Source of the DNA: Gymnopus androsaceus JB14
Taxonomy: Eukaryota; Basidiomycota; Agaricomycetes; Agaricales; Omphalotaceae
NCBI GenBank assembly: GCA_009733575.1
Contig: ML769482.1
Span: 124,001 to 188,000, forward strand
Reading direction: 5' to 3'
Length of the DNA stretch: 64,000 nucleotides
Position numbers and translations under genes: made by a program. Positions 1-10,120 of the stretch are shown here, in pieces. A model generated the notes under the pieces. The model did no database searches. It saw only the letters and a program-made list of their open reading frames with translations, and had not been told where the DNA came from. Numbering within the stretch: position 1 is the stretch's first letter; every line of letters begins with the position of its first letter.

Positions 1-2493
1 GAACGTCTTCCTCGTAAGTGGCATGATCATCAAGTGTCGCGTAAGTTTTTCTGAGCAAAACGTTATTTTATTTTCTCAACGCTAACTTGATCTGGCTAGT
101 ACTACGATGAGAACAGCGGAAAACCGCTTAACGGTGGTTGTCTGAAACGGGCTACTTGTACTTTTACGCACCCAGATGAACGAGACTGGGATATAGCTTT
201 GCCTGCAAGTGTTTATCGCAAAAAAGGACGAGATAGAGACCAAAGTAGTGATAGAGGACACGATTGGAATGGAGAACGAGAGCGAGACAGAGACAGAGAA
301 AGGGGCCGAAGGAGAGGATCCGACAGTAGAGAACGCGAGCGAGATTGGCCGGAACGAGATAGAGATGTACGAGACAGACACAGAGAACGAGACGGGGTTC
401 GAGGGAGAGGATCTGACAGAAGCAGAGGCCAAAGCAGAGGTAGAGATCCAAGTCGCGACAGTGGGCGGCATTCCAGAGACCTTAGCAGAAGCTCAAACGC
501 GAGAAATTCATCGCCCACTGTCTTGGACCGTGTGCAAAACTCGCAGTGGCTGACTTCTCCGCCTCGTCGAGCTAGTTCTCCTTCCTAGACGTGCCTCGCC
601 TACTCCGAGAAGAGCTTCTGGCAGTAGTTCTGCAAAGGGTAAAAGCAAGGCCACTGGCGAAGATGGCTGGTCCAATGCAGAGACTGCTGCTGAGAGCGGG
701 TCTGGCTTATGGGGATCGAAGGATTGGGGTGCGGGTTCTCCTTCAGAAAACCAATGGGGTGCACCCAGTTCCTCAGGCTGGGGTAACCAGGATAAACAGA
801 AGGAAAAAGAAATATCGACCGAAAGTCGAGGAGGGTGGGGTCTCCCGGCTAACCAGAAGGAAAAAGAAACATCGACTGAAGGTCGAGCAAGTTGGTCACA
901 GCAAAAATCACCACTATCAACGCAGAGTTTCTCTTTTCCTCCTCCTCCTCCGCCTTCGAGATCTGCCCCTCCTCTTCCTCCTACTTCTCCCAACTTGAAG
1001 CGCAAGTCTGTGGATAAATCAGCAGATACTCCTACCTTCCTGCCTCTTCCTCCTGTTCCTCCTTCTCGCGCCCAAGCACAGTCACCTATTACCTCGGGCA
1101 AACGTGTTCCTATAGGGCCTCGTGTACTGAAGCAACCCATTAGGAAGGAAAGAGGCCAAATCACGAACGTCCTCGCCAGCATTAACCTCAGCTCGTCACC
1201 GATATTTTTCTCCTGTTGTCACTGAACGTACCAACTTGTCCGCCGCTTCTCTTAAAAGGACCGCTAGTAGACGTATTCGCAAGATCGTGCAGTGAGTTTT
1301 CTCATTTTTTCTACATGATCCATTCAGTAACCAACCAGCCCTCATATAGGTACTCTGACTATGCAGTTCGAGCAGAAATCCAGCGTAGAACAGCCTCTAG
1401 AAGGTACGACAGGTGGAAAAAAATCCAACTCTCTCCTCAGTATAGTCGCGTTAAGCGTAATGCTGCGCGCAAGTTGAATAGTAAACGGGCAGAACTCGGA
1501 AAACAACTCAAGGGAGCGAAGAAAAAACTCGAAGCTGACATTGCCAATGTTGTGGCTCTTCTCAAGCCCGCTTCTTCATTTTCCTCTCTTAACATCGACG
1601 AGCTTATAACCAGGACTCGCATGAACGCTCATCGAGCTGGACGAGTACATTGCCAGCCTCAAACGCATTCGCGCCGAGCAGGACAAGGCCGAACAACAGG
1701 CGAAAGAGGCGGCGGCAAGGGCCGAGGAGCAGAAAGCAGCTGCAGCTGCCATGGCCTCCGAGTCCGTATCAGTCCAGGAGCAAGATCCCGAGATCAGCTT
1801 GCAGGAGTTGAAGGATCAGATATTAGAGCTCGAGAGCAAATCGTGCGAGATCCTAGATCTTCACGAAGGGAACCTAAACAAGTTTCGTGATCCCGCGTTC
1901 ATCGAGGAAGCTCTGGAGGAAGAGGAAAATGAAGATCTTGAGGAGCTTGAGGAGCGTATTGAAGAAACTGGTCGGAGGTTGGCTCATCAGGGCGTTGAGA
2001 TTGGCCAGCTTCACGCGCAGGTCTTTAGCCCAGAACGGAAGAAGCAGGAGGAGGCAATGCAGAAGAGGCAAGAAAGGAATGCCCAGCTGAAAGAAAAGGT
2101 TCTTTCTTCCCTTGCCACTTGTCAATTATACTTACTCAACAATACTTGCAGTTGGTGGCCAAACTGGCTGCAATGGATCAAGCTGCCTTGGACCGGCGGG
2201 AAAAGATCACCTCACTCTCTGATACAATCCGAAACCTCCACAATCGCCCAAAACGCACTTATCCATATGCTCAGGCTCTCCTACCCCATATCGAACGCAT
2301 GATTGCTCAAATTATTGCGGAGGATATAAAACCTATTTTGGTGACGTTGAATGCGTCGACCAACACTCAGGTCCAGGACCGTCGAAAGCTCGTCTCGGAG
2401 TCCATAGGCAAGGCGGTCGCGCCTATCGTGTCGATGGCCGAAGACGTCGTTAGTCGCTCGGTTGTTCTTGTTGAAGGATTGCGAGGTGATTAA
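1..2493 (+). CDS. CCCH zinc-finger protein with RD/RS-rich and coiled-coil regions (5' end missing)
   Basis: The 5' end lies outside the window. The first visible exon ends at base 40 (codons for IIKCR) and joins an exon starting at about 100 across a GT-AG intron. The joined product reads C-x14-C-x5-C-x3-H, ending CLKRATCTFTHP, a CCCH zinc finger of the RNA-binding kind. A long arginine/aspartate/serine-rich stretch follows (199-530), like RS domains of nuclear RNA-processing proteins. An intron of about 46 bp at 530-575 restores frame into a W/G/S- and P-rich segment (580-1200). The last exons (about 1350-2100 and 2152-2493) encode a strongly charged coiled coil and a helical C-terminus ending at the TAA at 2491. 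I infer a nuclear RNA-associated protein; the exact family is not recognised. Confidence 0.75.
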
Positions 2494-2652
2494 TTTTTTT
2501 ATTATCACTCTTGGCTATGGACCCTCTTTCAGATATTTTGTCAACGTTTTTTGCTATTTATCGCTCGTAACAGTACTTAAGCCACTGTAATTATCATGTA
2601 AAATTAGTATTGCGTTAGATTACTGTAGTCGAAGATGTCCGTTTTTACTACT

Positions 2653-4507
2653 CTATGTCTGCGCACGAAGACCCAGCGGAACATCATCGTCCTCGCTTTC
2701 ACTCTCTATCTCAGGAACATATCGATTATATCGACCTGGGGTGTCACCAAGCTGCTCCAGATATCGCTTCAAGATTTCTTCTCTATCCACAGGCTTGAAT
2801 TCGAAGCCTTCAGACCCTCTGCGAACGCGACCACCCGCTCCATCTACAGATGAAGCCGAGTCTGATTCCTCCCCTTGTCCTTCAGACTCGGCCCCACTTC
2901 CCTGGTAATCTGGATGGTACGGAGGAAGATTCGAGTATCCTGCACCCTTGTTGCGTTGTTTACGGCGACGCGTCGCAGAGGTTTGCCGCAATTCCGTGTT
3001 ATATGCTTGTAGATCAGGATTGACTCCCCCGTTCTCAAAAGTCCACGGGGATTCGGGTAGCTTGAACTCTCCCTCCGCATCTTCAAAATATGGCCGCGTA
3101 GGGTCATCAGGTGGCCAGACGACTTGTTGGCTTTCTTCAATTTCTAGGTAAAACGCAGGGTGTTAGCAGAAGGAAACTTGAAGAAGAAGGATTAAAGCTT
3201 GAACCAATTCAGATAAGAGTTTGGAAAGAAAGAGTATACTACTGACTTACCGGAAAGAAATTGCTATACGGTGTAGCGTTCCGATTCTCTACGCTCATAG
3301 TCTTCTCGAATAGTTGAAAGTTCGACCAACACACCTTCGCCTGGGGTAAGTTGGTATCTGAGTCCGTTACCAGGTGTTACGCTGGGCCAACACCATAGTA
3401 AGGGATTGGGTCCAAGGACGGAATCAATGTTGCGCCGGCGGCCCAGATTCTAGTGAAGCTGTGAGCTGGATATCATAGCGTATTAGCTATCACTTACATA
3501 TGGAAACTTGACGTCCTGAATCCTCCCTCGTCTGACCATGGTAGCGACTTTATCCTTCTCCCAGCCTTCAATCGTAGTTGTGTTGTTCATGACTCCCAAA
3601 AAGTGGAATATACTGCAAACGGTCTGTTAGGCATGGATGATAAGAAGCAATTAAAGACTTGCCTGAATGCTCCGACGGAGAGCAGGACAGGAATACATGT
3701 AACAAAGTTCAATAATATGAATACAAACTCTACAGCCGGTATTGAGTCCTGAAAAGGTTTCAGCGAGTGTGTCAAGTAAACACGCAATGTACTCACCCAA
3801 TAATTTATAGTGAGATTGTGGGACACCCTTCGTACCATCATGACTAAATGGTACGAGCAAGCCACGTCGACGTAGAATAGAAATCGGACGAAATGGCCGT
3901 AATTAAAGTGGCCGACACAGTTATTTATCCAAGGGCAGTGATGATCTTGTCGCATATTGAGGAGAAGGCAAAGGATGAGATGGTTCAGGACATACCCATA
4001 CGAAGAACACAACTAGGGGCGAGGTGAGACTCTGCTAGAACGAAAGAGATTACTGCTCACCGCTCGCACTGCCTACAGTGATGCGTCCTAGGAGGCTTGT
4101 AGGCTTCACACATTCTACAGTACCGAGGCTTGCCAGTCAGCTTTTTGACTTCGAATCCATCGGAATGAGTATCTGGTTTCTGGGTACAACTTGTGAGCTG
4201 GCTATTGCTGCGGAAAGGTTCAGGAAACGTACCCAAGACTCTGGGACTCTTCCAGGATCAACTGTGACACATAGAAAGTAATTCCAGAGCAGCATTCCTA
4301 CAAGGAAGCTTTGGATGTATGTAATAAGTAAGCGAAAGATGAACGAGCAAAAGCGACAAACTTGAAGGGAACAAGTAGAACCAAAAGTTCCACTGATACA
4401 GCGCGGCCATACCAGGGCCAGATAACGAATATTTGAGAAGAGTAGGAGATGAAGCAGATTAGAAGAACTACAAAATTAACAATCAAGCGTCCAAGAAATG
4501 AGTGCAT
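2653..4507 (-). CDS. PFA4: Palmitoyltransferase PFA4-like, DHHC family
   Basis: Transfers palmitate to cysteines of membrane proteins, in fungi at the ER. The N-terminus (4507 down to about 4370) holds two hydrophobic helices ([14 protein letters not shown], then [10 protein letters not shown]). The cysteine-rich domain follows at about 4130-4060 with [20 protein letters not shown], then the catalytic motif [19 protein letters not shown] at about 3960-3890. Two more membrane helices lie at 3860-3650 and a hydrophilic acidic tail ends at 2653. At least five short introns separate these parts. The ATG at 4507 is preferred because the longer frame upstream opens only with TTG. The order TM-TM-CRD/DHHC-TM-TM and the exact DHHC block fit fungal PFA4. 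The start lies 45 bp from the ATG of the divergent neighbour. Confidence 0.88.
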
Positions 4508-4552
4508 TGGAAGCAAGCTGGAAGCTGTGGGAACTTTTTCTGCTTCTTACCT

Positions 4553-5785
4553 ATGACCACTATTTATCGCGCAGCTCGTCGAATCCAAGTTCGATTCAAC
4601 TCGACGGACGCGCCAAAACGGCTCGCAGCTAACTGGGACGACATTATAATTCGTAAGTTTTCTCTATTTATTTCTCATTAGATTTACCAACACGTATTCT
4701 AGCATCCCAGAATGAGTTGAAGGGTAAAAAAGTCGTTTGCTGTTTCGAGCTTGAACTTATAGTTTTATTCAGCGCAAAAGGAATCACTCAGTGCTCGTTT
4801 GGCTAGCAGGAGACCAGTCCGTGCTGCTGCACCTGTGCCGGCAGCTCCCGTTCTTATTCCCGTTGCTCCATCCCCTGCTCGCAAGGAACCTCACAAGGAG
4901 CCTCGGAAAACTACTCCGCGACGTGAACCCAAACCCGCGCCTTCCGTGGCTCCTGCTCCCGTCAACAGCCTACAAGCTGCAGCAGATACATTCGATGATT
5001 TGTTCCAAATCATTCCAAACCAACCACCCACTAAAAAGAGCTCTGGAAATAAATCTCAGACCAGGGCTAAAGAAGCTGCAAAACCTTCTGCGCCTTCTAC
5101 GCCCTTCAAGGGACTTCGCTGGACTCCGGACGGCGGGAACCAGAGTACACGTCCAGCTCCTTCTCCCAGAACTCCTCGAAAGAGGAATTCTGACGTTCCG
5201 AGCTCGAGACGTCACAGGGATAACAGCGAAGACGAGGGAATCATCTTGGCCGATGAACAGTTGAGCGAGGAGGAACTAGAGAAACTGGAGGAAGCATCAG
5301 AATATGACCCGTCTATCGACCCTACCGTTATCAATGGAGTCTCTCTTCTGGGTCCTAAACCTGATCAAACAACTCGACTCTGGTACGAGGACCTAGTGGG
5401 GCAGAACCGAGAGCCTCAGGGTCCAAACTTCTTGACTCCCGACGTCGAGATTTCGTCCGACATGCATAGTCTTTTCGACATCGATCGCGCTCAGACACAA
5501 AGACGCATCACATCCAGCCTCGGTGCTTTACAGGCCCGACCAGCGGTCAAGAAGGGCAAGGTGGACTATCAGATAAAAAAGATCATGCGTAAGTACGGTG
5601 GTGCCTATTCGCACATACAGCCCAGACTTGTGCCAACCGACCTTGGGAGGATGCGTCCTTCGCAAGTGGCCTTGCTTGCCATGTCACGACGAGCTGAAGC
5701 TGGCACTTACCGGAGGAAAAAGTTTGACACTGTCCTATCATCGACTCTTAAAGGAGTGGATACTGTACCGCGTAGTAGTGCATAA
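4553..5785 (+). CDS. Conserved mitochondrial-type protein of unknown function
   Basis: Starts at the ATG at 4553 with an Arg/Ser-rich, acid-free leader (MTTIYRAARRIQVRFNST), as expected of a mitochondrial presequence. Two short introns (about 4653-4701 and 4726-4771) join three exons in frame: ..WDDIII.., then ..SSQNELK|AQKESLSARLASRR.., then the long exon. The middle is Pro/Ala/Lys-rich and low complexity (residues about 60-170), followed by an acidic patch (LSEEELEKLEEASEYDPSID). The C-terminal 100 residues look folded and basic (DYQIKKIMRKYGG .. PRLVPTDLGRMRPSQVALLAMSRRAEAG). That tail faintly recalls the bS18 pattern of basic residues before an RRA helix, so a mitoribosomal protein is possible, but I would not assign it. 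It is divergently paired with PFA4. Confidence 0.7.
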
Positions 5786-5906
5786 AATATCATAGTAACG
5801 TTTGGCCGTAATTATCACTGCTCACAAATAAAGCAATAACTTTAGAATGGCCAAAATATTGGGAGAAAAGATATGTATCGGAAATTCAACTACAGTAGGT
5901 GATCTT

Positions 5907-8192
5907 CTACTCGTCCTCGCTTTCCACCAACATTTCCTCTTCACCATCGACATCATGTTCGACTCCCTTCTCCCTCACCGCCGTTTTTCCTTTGCGTCGA
6001 TTTTTGGCTCGCTTGTGCACTGCCATTTCTGCGTCGCCGTTACTTTTGTGGGTTTCGTCTTCCTTGTCCACTGCTGTTTCTTCCTCATCCACCGCCATTT
6101 CCACGTCATCTTCCTTCGCTTCTCCGTCATCCTCTTCAGCCTCCTCTTCTTTCACTTCCCCGTTCTCCTCCTCCTCTTCCACGTCTTTGTCGCCTCTCTT
6201 CTTCTGCTCCTCATCAGCCTGCTCCTCCTGCTCCTCATCCTCATCAAACTCCGACTCGCTCTGAGAGTCTTCTCCATGTTCTCTATGCGAAGAGTTCAGA
6301 GCATTCGCAAGTACCTCATGCTCCGGAGTCGGAAGACGCTGCCCATCGACGAACCGGGGATCGAGTTTAAACAGCGGATTCATCTGCTGAGCAAACCTCG
6401 GATCCTCCTGAACGTCGACATACCTCGAATACCTCAACTGAAACGCATCGTGCCGTAGTAACGAAAGAGGCAACTCAAAGTCCATCTCCATATCCGTGAC
6501 GTCTGGAGGAACTTTGAATCCCCAGGCAAGGTGATGTCGCTGTCTTTTCATCCGAGTGCCCCCGCTTTTCTCAAAGTTTTGGGCAGCGAGTAAAAGTCCG
6601 CAGGGTTTGGTAGACGCGCGAGGGACATGCGATGCAGACCGCCGTGCGCTTGGTGCTGAGATGGAGTGTGACTGTGTTGCTGTGGGCGTCGGAACGTCTG
6701 GAGGAGGCATAGACACAGAAACGCTTTCCTCTGCATCGGGGACGTTAGAGTCCTCAGCAACAACAATGGTTCTCTTGCGTCGTTTCCGAGGAGGAGGTTG
6801 AGATGGAGAGACGTTTCTGGTGTTGGCGTGGCGAGTTCGTCGACGAGGACCTCTGCTGAAGGCTGCTGCTTTAATTTCTTGGAGTCTCGTCCTGAGGGGC
6901 TTTTTCCCATTCTGGGGAGCGGTTTTGCGTTTACGTGGTGACGGCTCCTTTGGATCGACATCCTCCATGAGTATCTGGTCGGAATCTGGCACCGCTAGGA
7001 CAGCGATTTCTGGGAACATGGGGGACGGAGCAGAGTCGGGTAATGAGGATTCGATGATTCGAGGGGTATCGGTTGGCTGTTTTGGTGAAGGAGGAGGAGG
7101 AGGAAGACGATCCTTCTTGTTCTTTTTCGGACGACCACGTTTAGCTGAGGAAGAAGATTCGGCGACAGATGGTGATTGGTTTTTACCCAAGGATATCTTT
7201 AGCTTGAGAGATTGAGTCCTCTGAGGAACCACTTCATCATCATCTCTCTCTTCGAATTCAGACTCGCCGACATCGGGCTGAGGAAGAGGCATGGCGGGAG
7301 AATCTGAATCCTGCTCAGCGTCGCCTTCAACAAGTTTGCGATATGGCCTGGGAGGAAGTAAGTGTTCTATAGCGCTCCTCCAGCTGCTCTGCGACGGCTA
7401 GCATCTCTCGTTTCCGACGTTCACCTTCAGCAATCGACGAGCCGTTGAGTAATGCACCATCTTCGTGTTCTGCACCTGATGGACGAGGTGAGAAAGACGA
7501 GGCGGGCAAGGCAAGAAATGCAGAGTGATCCATGACGCGAAGCTGTTCAACTCTTTCATGAAGCTTGTACTGTTCATGCTGCAGCTTCTCCTTCTCCCTA
7601 AGCCGCTGCCGCTTTTCAAATTTTTCGTATTTGCGATGTCTTTGCATATAAACTTGATCGGAAGTGTCTGCTGCTTGCTGATGGAAAACAGTCAGAGATC
7701 TACACGCTGTATTAGACGAAAAATTCGACGCAACTGATTCAACAATGCGTGGCCTGAAACGGCTCACGACATTGTCGCCACCCTCAGCAATGGACCAAAA
7801 CTGGGGAGTTTCGATGAGCTGCTGCTCTCGATAAGCCTTTATCACATCAGGCTTTTCAAAATATCGTTCATATCCACCAGAGTTGATAGGCAAGGCAGAA
7901 GTAGACGCTTCTGGTGGAGCAAGAGCAGGATTTGTGGTTAGACAAAACAGAGTGTCTTTGGGTATCAATGGTTCGTTTTCCGCTGGAAAAAATCGCGTTA
8001 GATGGGAATCAAAAGCGATAAAATGGGTTTTGGGGGCGTACATTGTCTCTTGAATGTATCTAGGATTAAAATGTCTGCATCGCAGTTGCCTACACCCGGA
8101 CCTCCACGTCGAGAACGCGAAGGCAAGACTCGTTTTTGGGGAGCAGGAGGGAGCAATTCTTCAGAAGGACCGGAGGCCATGGCTTTAGCCAT
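5907..8192 (-). CDS. AT-hook nuclear protein, putative SAS4/PEHE-like chromatin-complex subunit
   Basis: Two exon blocks joined by an intron at about 8042-7982 (donor GTACGC, branch CTAAC, acceptor CCAG). The join gives RRGGPGVGNCDADILILDT..SENEPLIPKDT, a conserved-looking N-terminus. The central block has QRHRKYEKFEKRQRLREKEK followed by a basic helix that resembles the SAS4/PEHE-type region of histone-acetyltransferase scaffolds. An AT-hook core (KRGRPKK) lies near 7130. Several basic nuclear-localisation-like clusters (RKRRKR) follow, and the C-terminus (6270-5907) is a long Glu/Asp run with VEMAVDEEET-type repeats. The chosen start at 8192 is the first ATG (MAKAMASGP); the frame further up opens only with TTG. 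A nuclear chromatin role is an inference; the AT-hook and basic/acidic layout are seen directly. Confidence 0.7.
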
Positions 8193-8305
8193 GGGAATTG
8201 AAGAACAAGGCGCGTTTGCAGGGGCCTTTGAATGAGTGAACAATGTCAAGAGATATTTTAAAATTCACAGGGTTCTGCCACTCGAACTATAGCTAATCTA
8301 ATCTA

Positions 8306-8828
8306 CTACGAAGCAAACGCCCAACCATCTTTCTTCAGAGCATTTACAGCCAATTCCAAGTTACTTTCATTCACCATCAAGTAGTCTGTATTCCTGCATT
8401 CGAGATGATGAACCAATGTAGAAATGAGCTTGGTAGAAGTCTCACCAGGTAGAGGTTACGAATATTCCTATTCCAGCATCCTTCAACGGTGTGGAAAGTT
8501 GGGTCAATACTCCAACAAGTGCTACGGAACAGTGAATCGGAATCATCATATATACTGTATACATATACTTACAGAATTCCATTGGACCTTGTAGTTTTAT
8601 GCACCTCCAGACAGCGTCTGGCTTGAAGGATGCAGGGATTCCATCGTGCCATTGCCCAACGATTGAGGTCTCCTCAGGTGTGCGAGTCAAGCTCAGGAAT
8701 CCAGTGTCATTGGCTAGGGAATCGATGATGGGTTGGGGTACGGGCTCGCTGGGTTGAAGCTTGGCCACAAAAAATGAGCCTGGAAGCACATGGAGATGAA
8801 GACAAGGATGATCAATAGGAGGAGGCAT
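8306..8828 (-). CDS. ACT-domain protein (ACT_7/CASTOR-like)
   Basis: Small protein of about 140 residues in three exons. Introns at 8522-8572 (GTAAGT..GTAG) and 8394-8445 (GTGAGA..GCAG) join cleanly to give ..GPMEFSLVGVLTQLSTPLKDAGIGIFVTSTW and then NTDYLMVNESNLELAVNALKKDGW. The second half is a classic ACT repeat: beta strand, 'LKDAGIGIF' turn, a strand (TDYLMV), and an amphipathic helix ending in GW. The family binds amino acids; CASTOR-type proteins sense arginine, while fungal members are mostly uncharacterised. The ATG at 8828 (MPPPIDHPC) is the only start. A decayed copy of its first exon and upstream DNA lies 4.5 kb away beyond the NLR gene (about 13150-13925). Confidence 0.85.
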
Positions 8829-10120
8829 CAGGATCAGAGTCGAGTCAAAGACTTGTCAAAGCACGTAGCCTGCCGAGGTACAAACTCGAGTCATTAAAAT
8901 CTCCTATTCGGCCTATTATATCAAGGAAACCACATGCAAGAGATATCGATGGAATCCACGACAGAAACTGCAACGCGAGGATTTCTCGTCTTTACCTGGG
9001 GCCAATTGCGACTAAAAAGAGCTAAAAAGAGCCGAGTGTAGAGCTGCGAGAGTGCGGCATTCCGGAGTGCTCCGGGACGCTTTATGGGCGCTTTCGCCGT
9101 ATTGGTATGCTTCTTTTGTTGAATCAATTTCTGGCCCACTCGAATGATCATTCTTCAGATATTCACCGCCAATTCTTCACCATCGAGTGATATGTATTCG
9201 ATTGAGATGACCAGTTAAATCCTCAATGACACTTGACTCCGAGCGCAGATTTTCTGGAACCGTATCTGGGTACTTTATTTCAGCATTTATTTTTACATTG
9301 CCATCCATATTGGATGACTTCTTGTTCTTTCGTGATTCTAGCCAAATAAAATTCATCATGCTTGGTGCGCTCATACTAACAAGGCGGAATGCGAGGGCTA
9401 CATGTTCGACCGGTACATTTCTAGGTCATGGTCACAGCCATTGCTTTCGCCTCCGAATGTTCCTCCGGCGTCCATTATAATTAAGTATGCAGATTCGCAT
9501 TTCTCTTCGCCTGGCTGAGATGCTTCATTCCCTGCTTTAAATATGATGCCGGACTCGGAGTCGATATGCAGTACGCTCCCTTATCATGGAACGTGGAATG
9601 TCTTTTCAGCTCAAAGCAGTAAACTAGCTGATGACGCTTTGTGTAACTTCGAACTTTGAAGGCGGTGATGACAATGTGGATAGAACTTGACCTAGTGATG
9701 ACTGCGTGGACAGTGTCACTCCTTCATCAGCCTTCATCGACTCGACCTTTCCCACTGCTTACTGGATCTCTGGTTTCGGCGTCCATCTCGAACTCAAGAA
9801 CCCGGCTGATTCGTTCTTTACGTCGACCCCGTTCAGTAATGATCGTGTTACAAGTCGATCGCCCTGTGCTTAAGCAGAGTTGGGCCCCAATTGGCGTCGT
9901 TCATGTGGAACACGAGCATGGAGACGTTGGGATGTCTATTTGAATGGATGGGTTCCGTCTTCTGCTACGAGACTTGGTTCGAGGGCGTGTACTGATCGGA
10001 AGGTGAGTATGCTTTTTGAGAAGATCCTTGGTTAGAGGCGGTGGGATGTGCAAATGGGAAATTGGAAAGAAGTAGTTAGTTAGTCCGAAACCCAAGGCCC
10101 TGGAAAGAAATGATGTCCAG
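8829..10120. other. Intergenic stretch with duplicated ACT upstream DNA; no supported gene
   Basis: No frame here has a recognisable domain. 8890-9060 is similar to 13430-13925 (for example the shared blocks around 'cctgccgag', 'accacatg', 'ttctcgtc' and 'acctggg' followed by 'gccaa.tgcga'). 9650-9950 contains short open frames that switch phase and may be relics. 10040-10120 matches the start of the NLR fragment at 22738, so the NLR repeat unit extends past the stop codon. Confidence 0.5.

Noticed and set aside
213..518. Minus-strand Arg/Ser/Leu-rich frames near the left edge
   Set aside because: Antisense shadows of the RD-rich exon; the plus frame connects by splicing to a zinc finger and has the better case.
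4791..5264. Alternative plus frame over the mitochondrial-type gene
   Set aside because: The spliced frame starting at 4553 has a presequence and a conserved-looking tail; this one is a Leu/Pro/Arg-rich shadow.
4553..5785. Naming the 4.5 kb gene as mitoribosomal bS18m
   Set aside because: Only a loose basic pattern near the C-terminus supports it; the usual S18 motif is not clear.
5899..6264. Plus-strand Ser-rich open frame
   Set aside because: It is the antisense of the Glu/Asp-rich C-terminus of the minus-strand nuclear protein (GAA/GAG codons read backwards as Ser/Phe/Leu).
8002..8235. Small plus-strand gene overlapping the chromatin-protein start
   Set aside because: The minus strand gives a conserved-looking RRGGPGVGNCDADILILDT joined in phase by an intron, so the plus frame is a shadow.
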